Assembly: GCF_900100495.1 (NCBI RefSeq)
Contig: NZ_FNCT01000022.1
Location: forward strand, 1 to 64,000
Reading direction: 5' to 3'
DNA from: Pseudomonas benzenivorans
Lineage (GTDB): Bacteria > Pseudomonadota > Gammaproteobacteria > Pseudomonadales > Pseudomonadaceae
Length of the DNA: 64,000 nt
Part shown: positions 33,053 through 42,941 of the stretch, one piece after another
Numbering within the stretch: position 1 is the first letter of the stretch
How the letters are laid out: every line of letters begins with the position of its first letter
The notes under the pieces: generated by a model
What the model saw: only the letters and a program-made list of their open reading frames with translations
Told to the model about the DNA's origin: nothing
The model's database searches: none
Program-made: the position numbers and the translations under genes

Positions 33053-34579
33053 TTAGCGAGCGACCTCCAGCGGCGCCGCCTGCCAGCCGCCGCCGAGCGC
33101 GGCGATCAGCTGCACGCTGGCGGTCAGGCGGCTGCCGAGCAGGGTAAGCGCGCTGCGCTCGTTGCTCAGCGCCGTTGCCTGCACGTTGACCACACTGTTG
33201 AAGTCGACGGTGCCGGCGCGGTACTGGTTCTCGATCAGCCGCAGCGACTCACGCGCGGCCTCCAGCGCCTGCTGCTGGACCCGCGCCTCCTGCTCCAGCA
33301 CGCGCAGTTGCACCAGCTGGTCCTCCACCTCGCGGAAGCTGTCGAGCACCGCCTGGCGGTATTCCGCCACGGTCTGCTCGTAGGCTGCCTCGCTGCGCTG
33401 CAGCTCGGCACGGCGCGCGCCGCCGTCGAACAGGCTCAGGGCCAGGTCGGGGCCGAGCGACCAGAAGCGGTTGGGCAGGCTGACCCAGTCGGCGAAGCTG
33501 CTGCCGCGGTAGCCGCCGCTGGCCGACAGGGTCAGGTCCGGGTACCAGGCGGCCTCGGCCACGCCGATCTCGGCGTTGGCGGCGATCACCCGGCGTTCGG
33601 CGGCGGCCACGTCGGGACGCCGCTCCAGCAGTTGCGAGGGCAGCGCCACGGGAATCTGCGGCAGCGCTGGCAATTGCTCGCGCGGGGCGATGCTCAGCTC
33701 GCTCGGCGGCACGCCGATCAGCACGGCGATGGCGTGCTCCAACTGGGCGCGCTGCCACTTGAGGTCGATGGCCTGGGCCTCGGTGCTCTTCAACTGGGTC
33801 AGCGCCTGGGTCACGTCGGACTTCGGCACTATGCCGGCGCGGTACTGGTTCTCGGTGAGCCGCAGCGAACGCGCATAGGCGGCGACCGTGGCCTCCAGCA
33901 GGCGCTGCTGGTCGTCCAGCACGCGCAGCTGCAGGTAGCTCTGCGCCAGCTCGGCCTGCAGGCTCAGCTTGAGCGCGGCGAGATCGGCGGCGCTGGCCGC
34001 GAAACCGGCCTGGCTGGACTCCAGCGAGCGGCGCAGCTTGCCCCAGATATCCAGCTCCCAGGCGGCATTCAGGCCGAGGTCATAGCTCTTCGAGATGCTT
34101 TCGGCATTCGAGCCGCTGACGCTGAAGCCGTCCGAAGTGCTCAGGGTGCTGTCGCCACCGCCCTGCCCGGCCCGGGTCACCCCGGCGCTGGCCGCCAGGC
34201 TCGGGTAGAACGCCGCCCGTGCGCCGCGCACCAGCGCCCGTGCCTGGCGGTACTGGGCCTCGCTGGCGGCGAGGTTCTGGTTGGACAGATTCAGGCGGCC
34301 GACCAGCTCATTTAGCTCGCCATCGCCGTACAGCTCCCACCAGGCGCCGCGCTCCAGCGCATCGCCGGGCACCGCGACGGCCCAGCCCTCGATCTGCTTG
34401 AACTGCGCCGGGGTGGCCAGCGGCGGGCGCTGGTAATCCGGGCCGAGCATGCAGCCGCTTAACAGCAAACCGAGCGTAAGCAGCCCCATGCAGGAGCGAG
34501 CCATGCTCGCGAATGGCTTCGCCACGGGAAAGGCTTCGCGAGCATGGCTCGCGCCTACGGGTATTGGCAGCATGGTCAT
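33053..34579 (-). CDS. opmB: OpmB, outer-membrane efflux lipoprotein with REP-encoded N-terminus
   Basis: The 508-residue protein starts at ATG 34579, overlapping the muxC stop as ATGA. Residues about 7-30 (VGASHAREAFPVAKPFASMA and on) are translated from an 18-bp-armed REP; the hydrophobic core and lipobox LLLSGCM follow. The rest is a full TolC/OprM-type channel: LGPDYQRPPLATPAQFKQ, YDLGLNAAWELDIWGKLRRSLES, and LLERRPDVAAAERR. It ends the muxABC-opmB operon, known in P. aeruginosa to export aztreonam, macrolides and novobiocin among others. Confidence 0.9.
   Translation of the reverse strand: MTMLPIPVGASHAREAFPVAKPFASMARSCMGLLTLGLLLSGCMLGPDYQRPPLATPAQFKQIEGWAVAVPGDALERGAWWELYGDGELNELVGRLNLSNQNLAASEAQYRQARALVRGARAAFYPSLAASAGVTRAGQGGGDSTLSTSDGFSVSGSNAESISKSYDLGLNAAWELDIWGKLRRSLESSQAGFAASAADLAALKLSLQAELAQSYLQLRVLDDQQRLLEATVAAYARSLRLTENQYRAGIVPKSDVTQALTQLKSTEAQAIDLKWQRAQLEHAIAVLIGVPPSELSIAPREQLPALPQIPVALPSQLLERRPDVAAAERRVIAANAEIGVAEAAWYPDLTLSASGGYRGSSFADWVSLPNRFWSLGPDLALSLFDGGARRAELQRSEAAYEQTVAEYRQAVLDSFREVEDQLVQLRVLEQEARVQQQALEAARESLRLIENQYRAGTVDFNSVVNVQATALSNERSALTLLGSRLTASVQLIAALGGGWQAAPLEVAR
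34493..34555. repeat. REP palindrome inside the 5' end of opmB
   Basis: Arms 34496-34513 and 34535-34552 are exact 18-bp reverse complements (GCGAGCCATGCTCGCGAA). The element is wholly inside the opmB frame. Confidence 0.85.
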
Positions 34580-37500
34580 AGCGGGGTTTCCAGGGCGGCA
34601 TCGCTGCGCACGCCGCGCCAGCGGTTGACCCGGTGGCGCAGGCGGTCGAGGTACAGGTAGACCACCGGGGTGGTGTAGAGGGTCAGCAACTGGCTGAGGA
34701 TCAGCCCGCCGACGATGGTGATGCCCAGCGGCTGGCGCATCTCGGCGCCCTCGGCGCTGCTCAGCATCAGCGGCAAGGCGCCAAGAATCGCCGCCAGGGT
34801 GGTCATGATGATCGGCCGGAAGCGCAGCAGGCAGGCCTGGCGGATCGACTCCTGCGGGCTCAGGCGTTCGCTGCGCTCGAGTTGCAGGGCCAGGTCGATC
34901 ATCAGGATGGCGTTCTTCTTGACGATGCCGATCAGCAGGAACAGCCCGAGCAACGAGATCAGGCTGAACTCGATGCTCATCAGCTGCAGGGCGAGCAAGG
35001 CGCCGACCCCGGCCGAGGGCAGGGTCGAGAGGATGGTCAGCGGGTGGATGTAGCTCTCGTAGAGGATGCCCAGCACGATATACACCACCCCCAGCGCCAG
35101 CAGGAGCATCCACGGCTGGTTCTGCTGGGTCTGCTGGAAGGCGCCGCCGGTGCCGCCCATGGTGCCCTGCACCTCGCTCGGCAGGCCGAGGCGCGCCACC
35201 GCGCGGTCGATCGCCCGGGTGGCCTGCTCCAGGCTGACGCCCTCGGCCAGGGCGAAGCCGATGTTCTCCGCGGCGAACTGGCCCTGGTGGTGCACCCGGT
35301 CCTCCTCGATGCTGCGCTCCCAGCGGGCGAAGGTCGACAGCGGCACCCGCGCGCCGGCCTCGGTGATCAGCTGGATCTGCTCCAGCGCCTCCGGATGTTG
35401 GGCGTATTGCGGGTTGATCTCCATGACCACGCTGTACTGGTTGAGGCTGCCGTAGATGGTCGACACCTGGCGCTGGCTGAAGGCGTTGTTCAGCACGCCG
35501 GTGACCATGCTCATGTCCACGCCCAGGCGCTGGGCCGCATCGCGGTCGACCAGCAGGCGGATCTGCTGGGCGCCCTCGGTCTCGGTGGCGTCTATATCGG
35601 TCAGCTCGGGCAGCGCGCGCAGTGCTTCGCGGACCTTCGGCAGCCACTGGCGCAACAGGTCGAGGTCGCCGGACAGCAGCAGGTACTCGTTCTCCGAGCT
35701 GCGCCCTTCGCGGCCGCCGACCTGCAGGTCCTGGTCGGGCATGAGGAACATGCGCCCGCCGGCGACTTTCGGCGCGCTCTTGCGCAGGCGCTCGATCACC
35801 TGCTGGGCGGACAGCTTGCGTTCGTCGACCGGCTTCAGGCGCACGATCATGAAGGCGTTGTTGATCCCGCCCGAACCACCGATGAAGCCGGCCACGCTGT
35901 CCACCGCCGGATCGGCCAGCAGCGCGCGGCGGTAGGTTTCCATCTTCGGCTGCATGACCTGGAACGACAGGCCGTCGTCGCCGCGGATCATGCCGATCAG
36001 TTGGCCGCTGTCCTGCTGCGGCAGGAAGGTCTTCGGCACGCTGACGAACAGGAACAGGTTCAGCGCGATGGTCGCCAGCAGGCTGAAGAGCATCAGCAGC
36101 GAATGCTCCAGCGCCCAGTCCAGGCTGCGCCGGTAGAGCTCCAGCACCCGGCCCTGCAGCCGCGTGCCGAAGCGCCGCAGCGGCCCCGGCTCGCGCTCGC
36201 TGGCCGCGGCCTTGAGCCAGCGAGCGCAGAGCATCGGCGTCAGGCTCAGCGACACCAGCAGGGAAATCACGATGGCCACCGCCAGGGTGATGGAGAACTC
36301 GCGGAACAGCCGCTCGACGATGCCGCCCATGAACAGGATCGAGACGAACACCGCGACCAGCGACAGGTTCATCGCCAGCAGGGTGAAGCCGACCTCGCGG
36401 GCGCCCTTGAACGCCGCCTGCAGCGGCGTTGTGCCGGCCTCGATATGCCGCGCGATGTTCTCCAGCACCACTATGGCGTCGTCCACCACCAGGCCGGTGG
36501 CGATGATCAGCGCCATCAGCGACAGGTTGTTCAGCGAGAAATCCAGCAGGTACATGGCGGCGAAGGTGCCGACCAAGGATACCGGCACCGCCAGCGCCGG
36601 GATCAGCGCCGCGCGCCAGCGGCCGAGGAAGGCCAGCACCACCAGGATCACCAGGGCCACGGCGATCAGCAGGGTGCGCTCGGCCTCGTGCAGGGTGGCG
36701 CGGATCACCGGCGAGCGGTCCATCGCCACCGCAAGCGTGACGCTGGCCGGGATCACCGCGCGCAAGGCCGGCAACTGCGCGCGGATGCCGGCGATGGTCT
36801 CGATGATATTCGCCCCGCTCTGCCGGTTGATCACCAGCAGCACGGCGCTGTTGTCGTTGTAGAAACCGCTGTTGTAGCGGTTCTCGACGCCGTCGCTGAC
36901 CGTCGCCACGTCGCCCAGGCGCACCGCCGCGCCGTCCTGGTAGCGGATGATCAGCGGCACATAGTCGGCGGCCTTGTCCAGCTGGTCGCTGGCCTGCACC
37001 TGCCAGTGCCGCTGGGCGTCCTCCACCGCGCCTTTCGGTCGTTTGGCATTGGCCGCGTCGATCGCCTGGCGCACTTCGTCCAGGGCGATGCCGTACTGGT
37101 CGAGCAGGCGCGGTTCCAGGGCCACGCGCACCGCCGGCAGCGAGCTGCCGCCGATCTGCACCTCGCCGACCCCGCTCACCTGCGAGAGCTTCTGCGCCAG
37201 GATGGTCGAGGCGAGGTCGTACAGCTGGCCCTTGTCGAGCACCTCGCTGGTCAGCGACAGCACCATGATCGGCGCCTGCGACGGGTTGACCTTGCGGTAG
37301 GTCGGCATACTGCGCATGCCGCTGGGCAGCAGCTCGCGCGCCGCGTTGATCGCCGCCTGCACCTCGCGCGCGGCGGCGTTGATGTCCCGGTCCAGCTCGA
37401 ACTGCAACATGATCCGCGTGTTGCCCTGGCTGCTACGGCTGTTCATCTGGCTGATCCCGGCGATGGTGCCGAGCGAGCGCTCCAGCGGCGTGGCCACGCT

Positions 37501-37683
37501 GGAGGCCATGATCTGCGGGCTGGCGCCGGGCAGGCTGGCCTGCACGGTGATGGTCGGGAAGTCCATCTGCGGCAGCGGCGCCACCGCCAGCAGGCCGAAG
37601 CTGACGCCGCCGAGCAGGAGGATCGCCAGGCTCAGCAGCAGGGTCGCCACCGGCCGACGGATAAAGGGCGCGGAGAGGTTCAT
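34576..37683 (-). CDS. muxC: MuxC, RND efflux pump subunit
   Basis: The 1035-residue pump opens MNLSAPFIRRPVATLLLSLAI and carries the RND signatures GLVVDDAIVVLENIARHIEAG, GIVKKNAILMIDLALQLER and RPIIMTTLAAILGALPLMLSSAEGAE. MuxB and MuxC are a heteromeric inner-membrane pump pair, like MdtB/MdtC. Most operon junctions overlap by four bases, but muxC follows a 136-bp gap after muxB that contains a repeat. Confidence 0.93.
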   Translation of the reverse strand: MNLSAPFIRRPVATLLLSLAILLLGGVSFGLLAVAPLPQMDFPTITVQASLPGASPQIMASSVATPLERSLGTIAGISQMNSRSSQGNTRIMLQFELDRDINAAAREVQAAINAARELLPSGMRSMPTYRKVNPSQAPIMVLSLTSEVLDKGQLYDLASTILAQKLSQVSGVGEVQIGGSSLPAVRVALEPRLLDQYGIALDEVRQAIDAANAKRPKGAVEDAQRHWQVQASDQLDKAADYVPLIIRYQDGAAVRLGDVATVSDGVENRYNSGFYNDNSAVLLVINRQSGANIIETIAGIRAQLPALRAVIPASVTLAVAMDRSPVIRATLHEAERTLLIAVALVILVVLAFLGRWRAALIPALAVPVSLVGTFAAMYLLDFSLNNLSLMALIIATGLVVDDAIVVLENIARHIEAGTTPLQAAFKGAREVGFTLLAMNLSLVAVFVSILFMGGIVERLFREFSITLAVAIVISLLVSLSLTPMLCARWLKAAASEREPGPLRRFGTRLQGRVLELYRRSLDWALEHSLLMLFSLLATIALNLFLFVSVPKTFLPQQDSGQLIGMIRGDDGLSFQVMQPKMETYRRALLADPAVDSVAGFIGGSGGINNAFMIVRLKPVDERKLSAQQVIERLRKSAPKVAGGRMFLMPDQDLQVGGREGRSSENEYLLLSGDLDLLRQWLPKVREALRALPELTDIDATETEGAQQIRLLVDRDAAQRLGVDMSMVTGVLNNAFSQRQVSTIYGSLNQYSVVMEINPQYAQHPEALEQIQLITEAGARVPLSTFARWERSIEEDRVHHQGQFAAENIGFALAEGVSLEQATRAIDRAVARLGLPSEVQGTMGGTGGAFQQTQQNQPWMLLLALGVVYIVLGILYESYIHPLTILSTLPSAGVGALLALQLMSIEFSLISLLGLFLLIGIVKKNAILMIDLALQLERSERLSPQESIRQACLLRFRPIIMTTLAAILGALPLMLSSAEGAEMRQPLGITIVGGLILSQLLTLYTTPVVYLYLDRLRHRVNRWRGVRSDAALETPL

Positions 37684-37708
37684 GACAGACCCTCCGGGAG
37701 CTGCACCG

Positions 37709-37802
37709 AACGGTCCCCTCTCCCCTCCGGGGAGAGGGTTAGGGTGAGGGGACCGCCCCCAGCACCCTCACCCCCAGCCCCTCTCCCGGAGGGCGAGGGG
37801 AG
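37709..37802. repeat. Repeat between muxB and muxC
   Basis: CCCCTCTCCCCTCCGGGGAG, then GGTTAGGGTGAGGGG, then CCCTCACCCCCAGCCCCTC and GGAGGGCGAGGGGAG form overlapping palindromes that could fold in the polycistronic mRNA. Confidence 0.7.
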
Positions 37803-37819
37803 CAGCAGCGCAGCGCCCC

Positions 37820-40800
37820 TCATACCGCCACCCCCGCCGCGCTGCGCCCGGTCAGGCGCCGCGCCAGGCGGTCGAAGTACAGGTAGATGACCGGTGTGGT
37901 GAACAGCGTCAGCAGCTGGCTGAGCAGCAGGCCGCCGACCATCACCAGGCCCAGTGGCTGGCGCAGCTCGGCGCCGGAACCGCTGGCCAGCATCAGCGGG
38001 ATGGCGCCGAACAAGGCGGCCAGCGTGGTCATCAGGATCGGCCGGAAACGCAACAGCGCCGCGCGGTAGATCGCCTCCTCCGGGCTCATGCCCTGCTGGC
38101 GTTCGGCCTCCAGGGCGAAGTCGATCATCATGATCGCGTTCTTCTTGACGATGCCGATCAGCAGGATGATGCCGATGATCGCGATCAGCCCCAGCTCGTT
38201 GCCGGTCAAGAGCAGCGCGAGCAAGGCGCCGACCCCGGCCGAGGGCAGGGTCGAGAGGATGGTGATCGGGTGGATGTAGCTCTCGTAGAGCACGCCGAGG
38301 ACGATGTACATGGTGACGATGGCCGCCAGGATCAGCAGCAGGGTGCTCGCCAGGGACGCGCGGAAGGCCTCGGCGGCGCCCTGGAACTGGCTCTGCACGC
38401 CGGCCGGCAGGCCGATCTCTTGCTGCACCCGCTCGATCGCCGCCACCGCCTCGCCGAGGGACACGCCTGCGGCCAGGTTGAACGACAGGGTCGCCGCCGG
38501 GAACTGGCCGATGTGGTTGGTCAGCAGGCTGGCGGCGCGCTCGTCGATGCGCGCCAGCGAGGCCAGCGGCACCTGGCTGCCGGCTGCCGTGGCCACGTGG
38601 ATCTGGCGTAGCGCCGCCGGGCCGATGCTGCCGGCGTTGTCGCTCTCCAGCACCACGCGGTACTGGCTGGCCTGGGTGTAGATGGTGCTGATCTGGCGTT
38701 GGCCGAAGGCGTCGTACAGCGCATCGTCGATGTCGGCGATGCTCACCCCGAGGCGCGCGGCAGCATCCCGGTCGATCTCGAGGAACACCTGCAGGCCACG
38801 GCTCTGCAGGTCGCTGGCGACGTCGCTGAGCTGCGGCTGCTGGCGCAGCGCGGCGACCAGCCTGGGCACCCACTCCTCGAGCAGCGCCTGCTCCGGCGTC
38901 TCCAGGCTGAACTGGTACTGGGTGCGGCTGACCCGCTCCTCGATGCTCAGGTCCTGCACCGGCTGCAGGTACAGCTCGATGCCGCTGAGCCTGGCCAGTT
39001 CGGGGCGCAGCCGTTCGATCACCTGGCTGGCGGTCACATCGCGCTCGGCATGCGGCTTGAGGTTGATCAGCAGGCGGCCGCTGTTGAGGGTCGGGTTGTC
39101 GCCGTCCACGCCGATATAGGAGGACAGGCTGGCGACCGCCGGGTCCGCCAGGATCACCTCGGCCAGGCGCTGCTGGCGCTCGCTCATGGCGCGGAAGGAA
39201 ATCGCCTGCGGCGCCTCGGAAATGCCCTGGATCACCCCGCTGTCCTGCACCGGGAAGAAGCCCTTGGGCACCGCCAGGTAAAGCAGCACGGTCAGGCCCA
39301 GGGTGACGACGGCGACCAGCAGGGTCAGTGGCTGGCGCGCGAGCACCCACCGCAGGCACAGGCCGTAGCGGGCGATCATGCCGTCGATGAAGGCGCCGGC
39401 GGCGCGGTAGAAGCGCCCCTCCTCCTCGGGTTTCCCGGCCTTGAGCAGGCGCGCGCACATCATCGGCGTCAGGCTCAGGGAGATCGCCAGGGAGATCAGG
39501 ATGGCCACCGCCAGGGTGATGGCGAACTCGCGGAACAGCCGGCCGACCACGTCGGCCATGAACAGCAGCGGGATCAGCACCGCGATCAGCGAGACTGTCA
39601 GCGAGATCAGGGTGAAGCCAATCTGCCTGGCGCCCTTGAGCGCGGCGTTCAGCGGCGTCTCCCCAGCCTCCAGGTGGCGGGCGATGTTCTCCAGCATGAC
39701 GATGGCGTCGTCGACCACGAAGCCGGTGGCGATGGTCAGGGCCATCAGGGTCAGGTTGTTGAGGGTGAAGCCGGCCAGGTACATGACGCCGAAGGTGCCG
39801 ATCAGCGACAGCGGCACGACGATCGACGGAATCAGGGTCGCCGCCAGCTTGCGCAGGAACAGGAAGGTCACCAGCACCACCAGGGCCACCGCCAGCAGCA
39901 GTTCGTTCTGCACGTCCGTCACCGCGGCGCGGATGGTCTGGGTGCGGTCGGTGAGCACCCTGACCTCGACGCTGGCCGGCAGGCCCTCGCTGAGGCTGGG
40001 CAGCAAGGCCTGGATACGCTCGACCACCTCGATCACGTTGGCCCCCGGCTGGCGCTGGACATTCACCAGCACCGTCTCGCTGCGGTCGGCCCAGGCCGCC
40101 AGGCGCTGGTTCTCCGCGCCATCATTGATCGCGGCGACATCCTTCAGGCGCAGGGTGGCGCCGTCCTGGTAGCTGAGGATCAGCTCGCGGTATTCCTCCG
40201 GCGATTTCAACTGGTCGTTGGCGTCCAGCTGCGAGACGCGGGTCGGCCCGTCGAAGTTGCCCTTGGGCTGGTTGACGTTGCTCGCGCTGATCAGGCTGCG
40301 CACATCGGCGAGGTTCAGGCCATAGGCCGCCAGGGCCTCGGGATTGACCCGGATGCGTACCGCCGGGCGCTGGCCGCCGGCCAGGGTGACCAGGCCGACG
40401 CCGCTGGTCTGCGCCAGTTTCTGCGCCAGGCGGGTGTCGACCAGGTCATAGACCTGCGGCAACGGCAAGGTGCTGGAGCTGACCGCCAGGGTCAGCACCG
40501 GGGTGTCGGCCGGGTTGACCTTGTTGTACACCGGCGGTGCCGGCAGGTCGCTGGGCAGCAGGTTGGTCGCGCCGTTGATCGCCGCCTGCACCTCCTGCTC
40601 GGCGACATCCAGCCGCACCGCCAGGTCGAAGCGCAGGGTGATCACCGAGGCGCCGCCGGAGCTGGTCGAGGACATCTGCTTGAGGCCGGCCATCTGGCCG
40701 AACTGGCGCTCCAGCGGCGCGGTCACCGCGCTGGTCATCACGTCCGGGCTGGCGCCCGGGTAGAGGGTCAGCACGCGGATGGTCGGGTAGTCCACCTCGG

Positions 40801-40912
40801 GCAGCGCCGATACCGGCAGCAGGCGGTAGGCGATCAGGCCGCTGAGGAAGATCGCCAGCATGACCAGGGTGGTGGCGACCGGCCGCAGGATGAACAGGCG
40901 CGAGGCGTTCAT
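37820..40912 (-). CDS. muxB: MuxB, RND efflux pump subunit
   Basis: The 1030-residue pump opens MNASRLFILRPVATTLVMLAIF. It has the helix-4 relay GFVVDDAIVMLENIARHLEAG, GIVKKNAIMMIDFALEAER and PILMTTLAALFGAIPLMLASGSGAE. It partners MuxC. The start overlaps the muxA stop as ATGA. Confidence 0.93.
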   Translation of the reverse strand: MNASRLFILRPVATTLVMLAIFLSGLIAYRLLPVSALPEVDYPTIRVLTLYPGASPDVMTSAVTAPLERQFGQMAGLKQMSSTSSGGASVITLRFDLAVRLDVAEQEVQAAINGATNLLPSDLPAPPVYNKVNPADTPVLTLAVSSSTLPLPQVYDLVDTRLAQKLAQTSGVGLVTLAGGQRPAVRIRVNPEALAAYGLNLADVRSLISASNVNQPKGNFDGPTRVSQLDANDQLKSPEEYRELILSYQDGATLRLKDVAAINDGAENQRLAAWADRSETVLVNVQRQPGANVIEVVERIQALLPSLSEGLPASVEVRVLTDRTQTIRAAVTDVQNELLLAVALVVLVTFLFLRKLAATLIPSIVVPLSLIGTFGVMYLAGFTLNNLTLMALTIATGFVVDDAIVMLENIARHLEAGETPLNAALKGARQIGFTLISLTVSLIAVLIPLLFMADVVGRLFREFAITLAVAILISLAISLSLTPMMCARLLKAGKPEEEGRFYRAAGAFIDGMIARYGLCLRWVLARQPLTLLVAVVTLGLTVLLYLAVPKGFFPVQDSGVIQGISEAPQAISFRAMSERQQRLAEVILADPAVASLSSYIGVDGDNPTLNSGRLLINLKPHAERDVTASQVIERLRPELARLSGIELYLQPVQDLSIEERVSRTQYQFSLETPEQALLEEWVPRLVAALRQQPQLSDVASDLQSRGLQVFLEIDRDAAARLGVSIADIDDALYDAFGQRQISTIYTQASQYRVVLESDNAGSIGPAALRQIHVATAAGSQVPLASLARIDERAASLLTNHIGQFPAATLSFNLAAGVSLGEAVAAIERVQQEIGLPAGVQSQFQGAAEAFRASLASTLLLILAAIVTMYIVLGVLYESYIHPITILSTLPSAGVGALLALLLTGNELGLIAIIGIILLIGIVKKNAIMMIDFALEAERQQGMSPEEAIYRAALLRFRPILMTTLAALFGAIPLMLASGSGAELRQPLGLVMVGGLLLSQLLTLFTTPVIYLYFDRLARRLTGRSAAGVAV

Positions 40913-42123
40913 GCGTCCTTCTGCGCCTCGGCCTCGGTCTGCACGCGGGCCGGCGCCTGGCCTTCGCCAAGCACCTCGACCTGGCTGCCGTCGCGCAGGC
41001 GGTCAGTGCCTTCCAGCACCAGGCGCTCGCCGACCTCGACGCCCGCCTCGACCAGGGTCAGCTCGCCATCGCTGGGACCGGCGACGATCGGCCGGACCTG
41101 CACCTTGTCCTTGCCATCGACCACATAGACGAAGGTGCCGCGCGCGCCGAATTGCAGGGCGGCGGCGGGAATCAGCACGGCGTTCGCGCGGGTCTGCACG
41201 CGCAGGCGGACGTTGACGAACTGGTTGGGGAACAGCAGCTGCTCGGCATTGGCGAACCGCGCCTTGAGCTTGACCGTGCCGGTGGCGGTGTCGATCAGGT
41301 TGTCCAGGCTGTCCAGTTGGCCCTCGGCCAGCTTGAGCCGGTCGCGGCGGTCCCAGGCTTCGACCAGCAGCTTGTGCCCTGCCCTGACCTGCTGCAGCAC
41401 CGCAGGCAGTTCGGCCTCCGGCAGGGTGAACAGCACCGAGATCGGCAGGGTCTGGGTAATCACCACCAGCGGCAGCGCATCGGCGGAACTGACCAGGTTG
41501 CCGACATCCACCTGGCGCAGGCCGAGACGGCCACCGATCGGTGCGCGGACCTGGGTGAAGTCGAGATTCAGGCGCGCCTCGGCGACCGCCGCCTGGTTGC
41601 TCTTCAGCGTGCCGCGGTACTGGTTGACCAGGGCCTGCTGGGTATCCAGGGTCTGCTTGGCTATGGAGTCTTCGGCGAACAGGCCGCGGTAGCGCGCCAG
41701 GTCGATTTCCGCGTTCTGCAGCTGCGCCTGGTTTTCCTGCTGTACGCCCAGGGCCTGCTGCAGGGCTACCTCATAGGGGCGCGGGTCGATCAGCGCCAGC
41801 AGATCGCCGGCCTCGACCTGCTGGCCGTCCTCGAACAGCAGCTTGACCAGCTCGCCATCGACCCGCGGACGCACGTTCACCGTGTTGTAGGCGGTCACCG
41901 TACCCAGCGCCTTAAGCTCGACCGGGAAGTCGTCCTGGCTGACCGTGGCCACCCGTACCGGCACCGGGCCGCCGTCGCCCCAGCGGCCACCGCGCTGTGG
42001 CTCCGGCTTGCTCGGCCAGAACCACCAGATCAGGGCGATGACGACGGCCAGCAGGAGCAGGCCGACCCACCGCTGGCGGCGCGAGGCGCTATTGGGGCGA
42101 GGTGTTGCGGGAATCTCGGACAT
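40909..42123 (-). CDS. muxA: MuxA, RND periplasmic adaptor
   Basis: The 404-residue protein starts at MSEIPATPRPNS (42123) with AGGAAG upstream. An N-terminal membrane anchor (WVGLLLLAVVIALIWWFW) is not a lipoprotein signal. Adaptor domains follow: VNVRPRVDGELVKLLFEDGQQVEAG, LIDPRPYEVALQQA, and DFTQVRAPIGGRLGLRQVDVGNLV. It is the MdtA/MuxA type and the first gene of the operon. Confidence 0.92.
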   Translation of the reverse strand: MSEIPATPRPNSASRRQRWVGLLLLAVVIALIWWFWPSKPEPQRGGRWGDGGPVPVRVATVSQDDFPVELKALGTVTAYNTVNVRPRVDGELVKLLFEDGQQVEAGDLLALIDPRPYEVALQQALGVQQENQAQLQNAEIDLARYRGLFAEDSIAKQTLDTQQALVNQYRGTLKSNQAAVAEARLNLDFTQVRAPIGGRLGLRQVDVGNLVSSADALPLVVITQTLPISVLFTLPEAELPAVLQQVRAGHKLLVEAWDRRDRLKLAEGQLDSLDNLIDTATGTVKLKARFANAEQLLFPNQFVNVRLRVQTRANAVLIPAAALQFGARGTFVYVVDGKDKVQVRPIVAGPSDGELTLVEAGVEVGERLVLEGTDRLRDGSQVEVLGEGQAPARVQTEAEAQKDA

Positions 42124-42238
42124 GCTGGGGATCGCTTCCTTGGGAAGCCTGAACGATAAGCAGTGTCCGCCACGAAGCAAAGCGTCTTTACCGCCTATTT
42201 ACCTACTGCTTACCTTGCTAAACCCATGAAGCACAAAC

Positions 42239-42275
42239 AAAAACGGCCTCCGGCACAGCGGTGCGGGAGGCCGTC
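42239..42275 (-). terminator. Intrinsic terminator of tpx
   Basis: On the minus strand ACGGCCTCC and GGAGGCCGT form a 9-bp stem followed by TTTTTG, 18 bases after the tpx stop. Confidence 0.9.
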
Positions 42276-42292
42276 GGCAAAATTGCCGGGGA

Positions 42293-42793
42293 TTACTTCA
42301 GAGCGGCCAGGGCGGCGTCATAGTCCGGCTCGTTGCCGATCTCGGCGACCAGCTCGCTGTGCAGCACCTTGTCGTGCTCATCCAGCACCACTACGGCACG
42401 GGCGGCGACGCCGACCAGCGGGCCGTCGGCGATGGCCACGCCGTAGTCCTTGAGGAATTCGGCGCCGCGCATGGTCGACAGGTTGACCACGTTGTCCAGG
42501 CCTTCGGAGCCGCAGAAGCGCGCCTGGGCGAACGGCAGGTCGGCGGATACGCACAGCACCACGGTGTTGGCCAACTGGCTGGCCTGGGCGTTGAACTTGC
42601 GCACCGAGGTGGCGCAGGTCGGGGTGTCGATGCTGGGGAAGATATTCAGCACTTTGCGCTTGCCGGCCAGGCTGCTCAGGCTGACATCGGCCAGGCCGGA
42701 GCCGACCAGGGTGAAGGCCGGGGCTTGCTGGCCGACCTGTGGCAGTTGGCCATCGACCTGTACCGGATTGCCACGCAAGGTTACTTGAGCCAT
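42293..42793 (-). CDS. tpx: Tpx, thiol peroxidase
   Basis: The 166-residue protein starts at MAQVTLRGNPVQVDGQLP (42793). It has the atypical 2-Cys peroxiredoxin pattern: peroxidatic Cys in NIFPSIDTPTCATSVR and resolving Cys in ARFCGSEGLDNV. It reduces peroxides with thioredoxin as donor. It is monocistronic, with its own terminator and an upstream bidirectional terminator. Confidence 0.95.
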   Translation of the reverse strand: MAQVTLRGNPVQVDGQLPQVGQQAPAFTLVGSGLADVSLSSLAGKRKVLNIFPSIDTPTCATSVRKFNAQASQLANTVVLCVSADLPFAQARFCGSEGLDNVVNLSTMRGAEFLKDYGVAIADGPLVGVAARAVVVLDEHDKVLHSELVAEIGNEPDYDAALAALK

Positions 42794-42856
42794 GAGGGTG
42801 TCCTCTTGTTGTGGGGGAGCGAAAAAAGCGAAGTCAGAGTTAAGCATGACACCTAT

Positions 42857-42885
42857 GAAAAAGCCCCAAATCATGGGGCTTTTTC
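42857..42885. terminator. Bidirectional intrinsic terminator downstream of the AGCS symporter
   Basis: GAAAAAGCCCC-AAATCAT-GGGGCTTTTTC is a perfect stem flanked by A and T runs. It ends the symporter transcript and isolates tpx. Confidence 0.92.
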
Positions 42886-42941
42886 ATTACAGCAAATAAC
42901 CGGCGACTATTCAGGCTGTCGCTTGCCGTGGTGCTCCTCGC

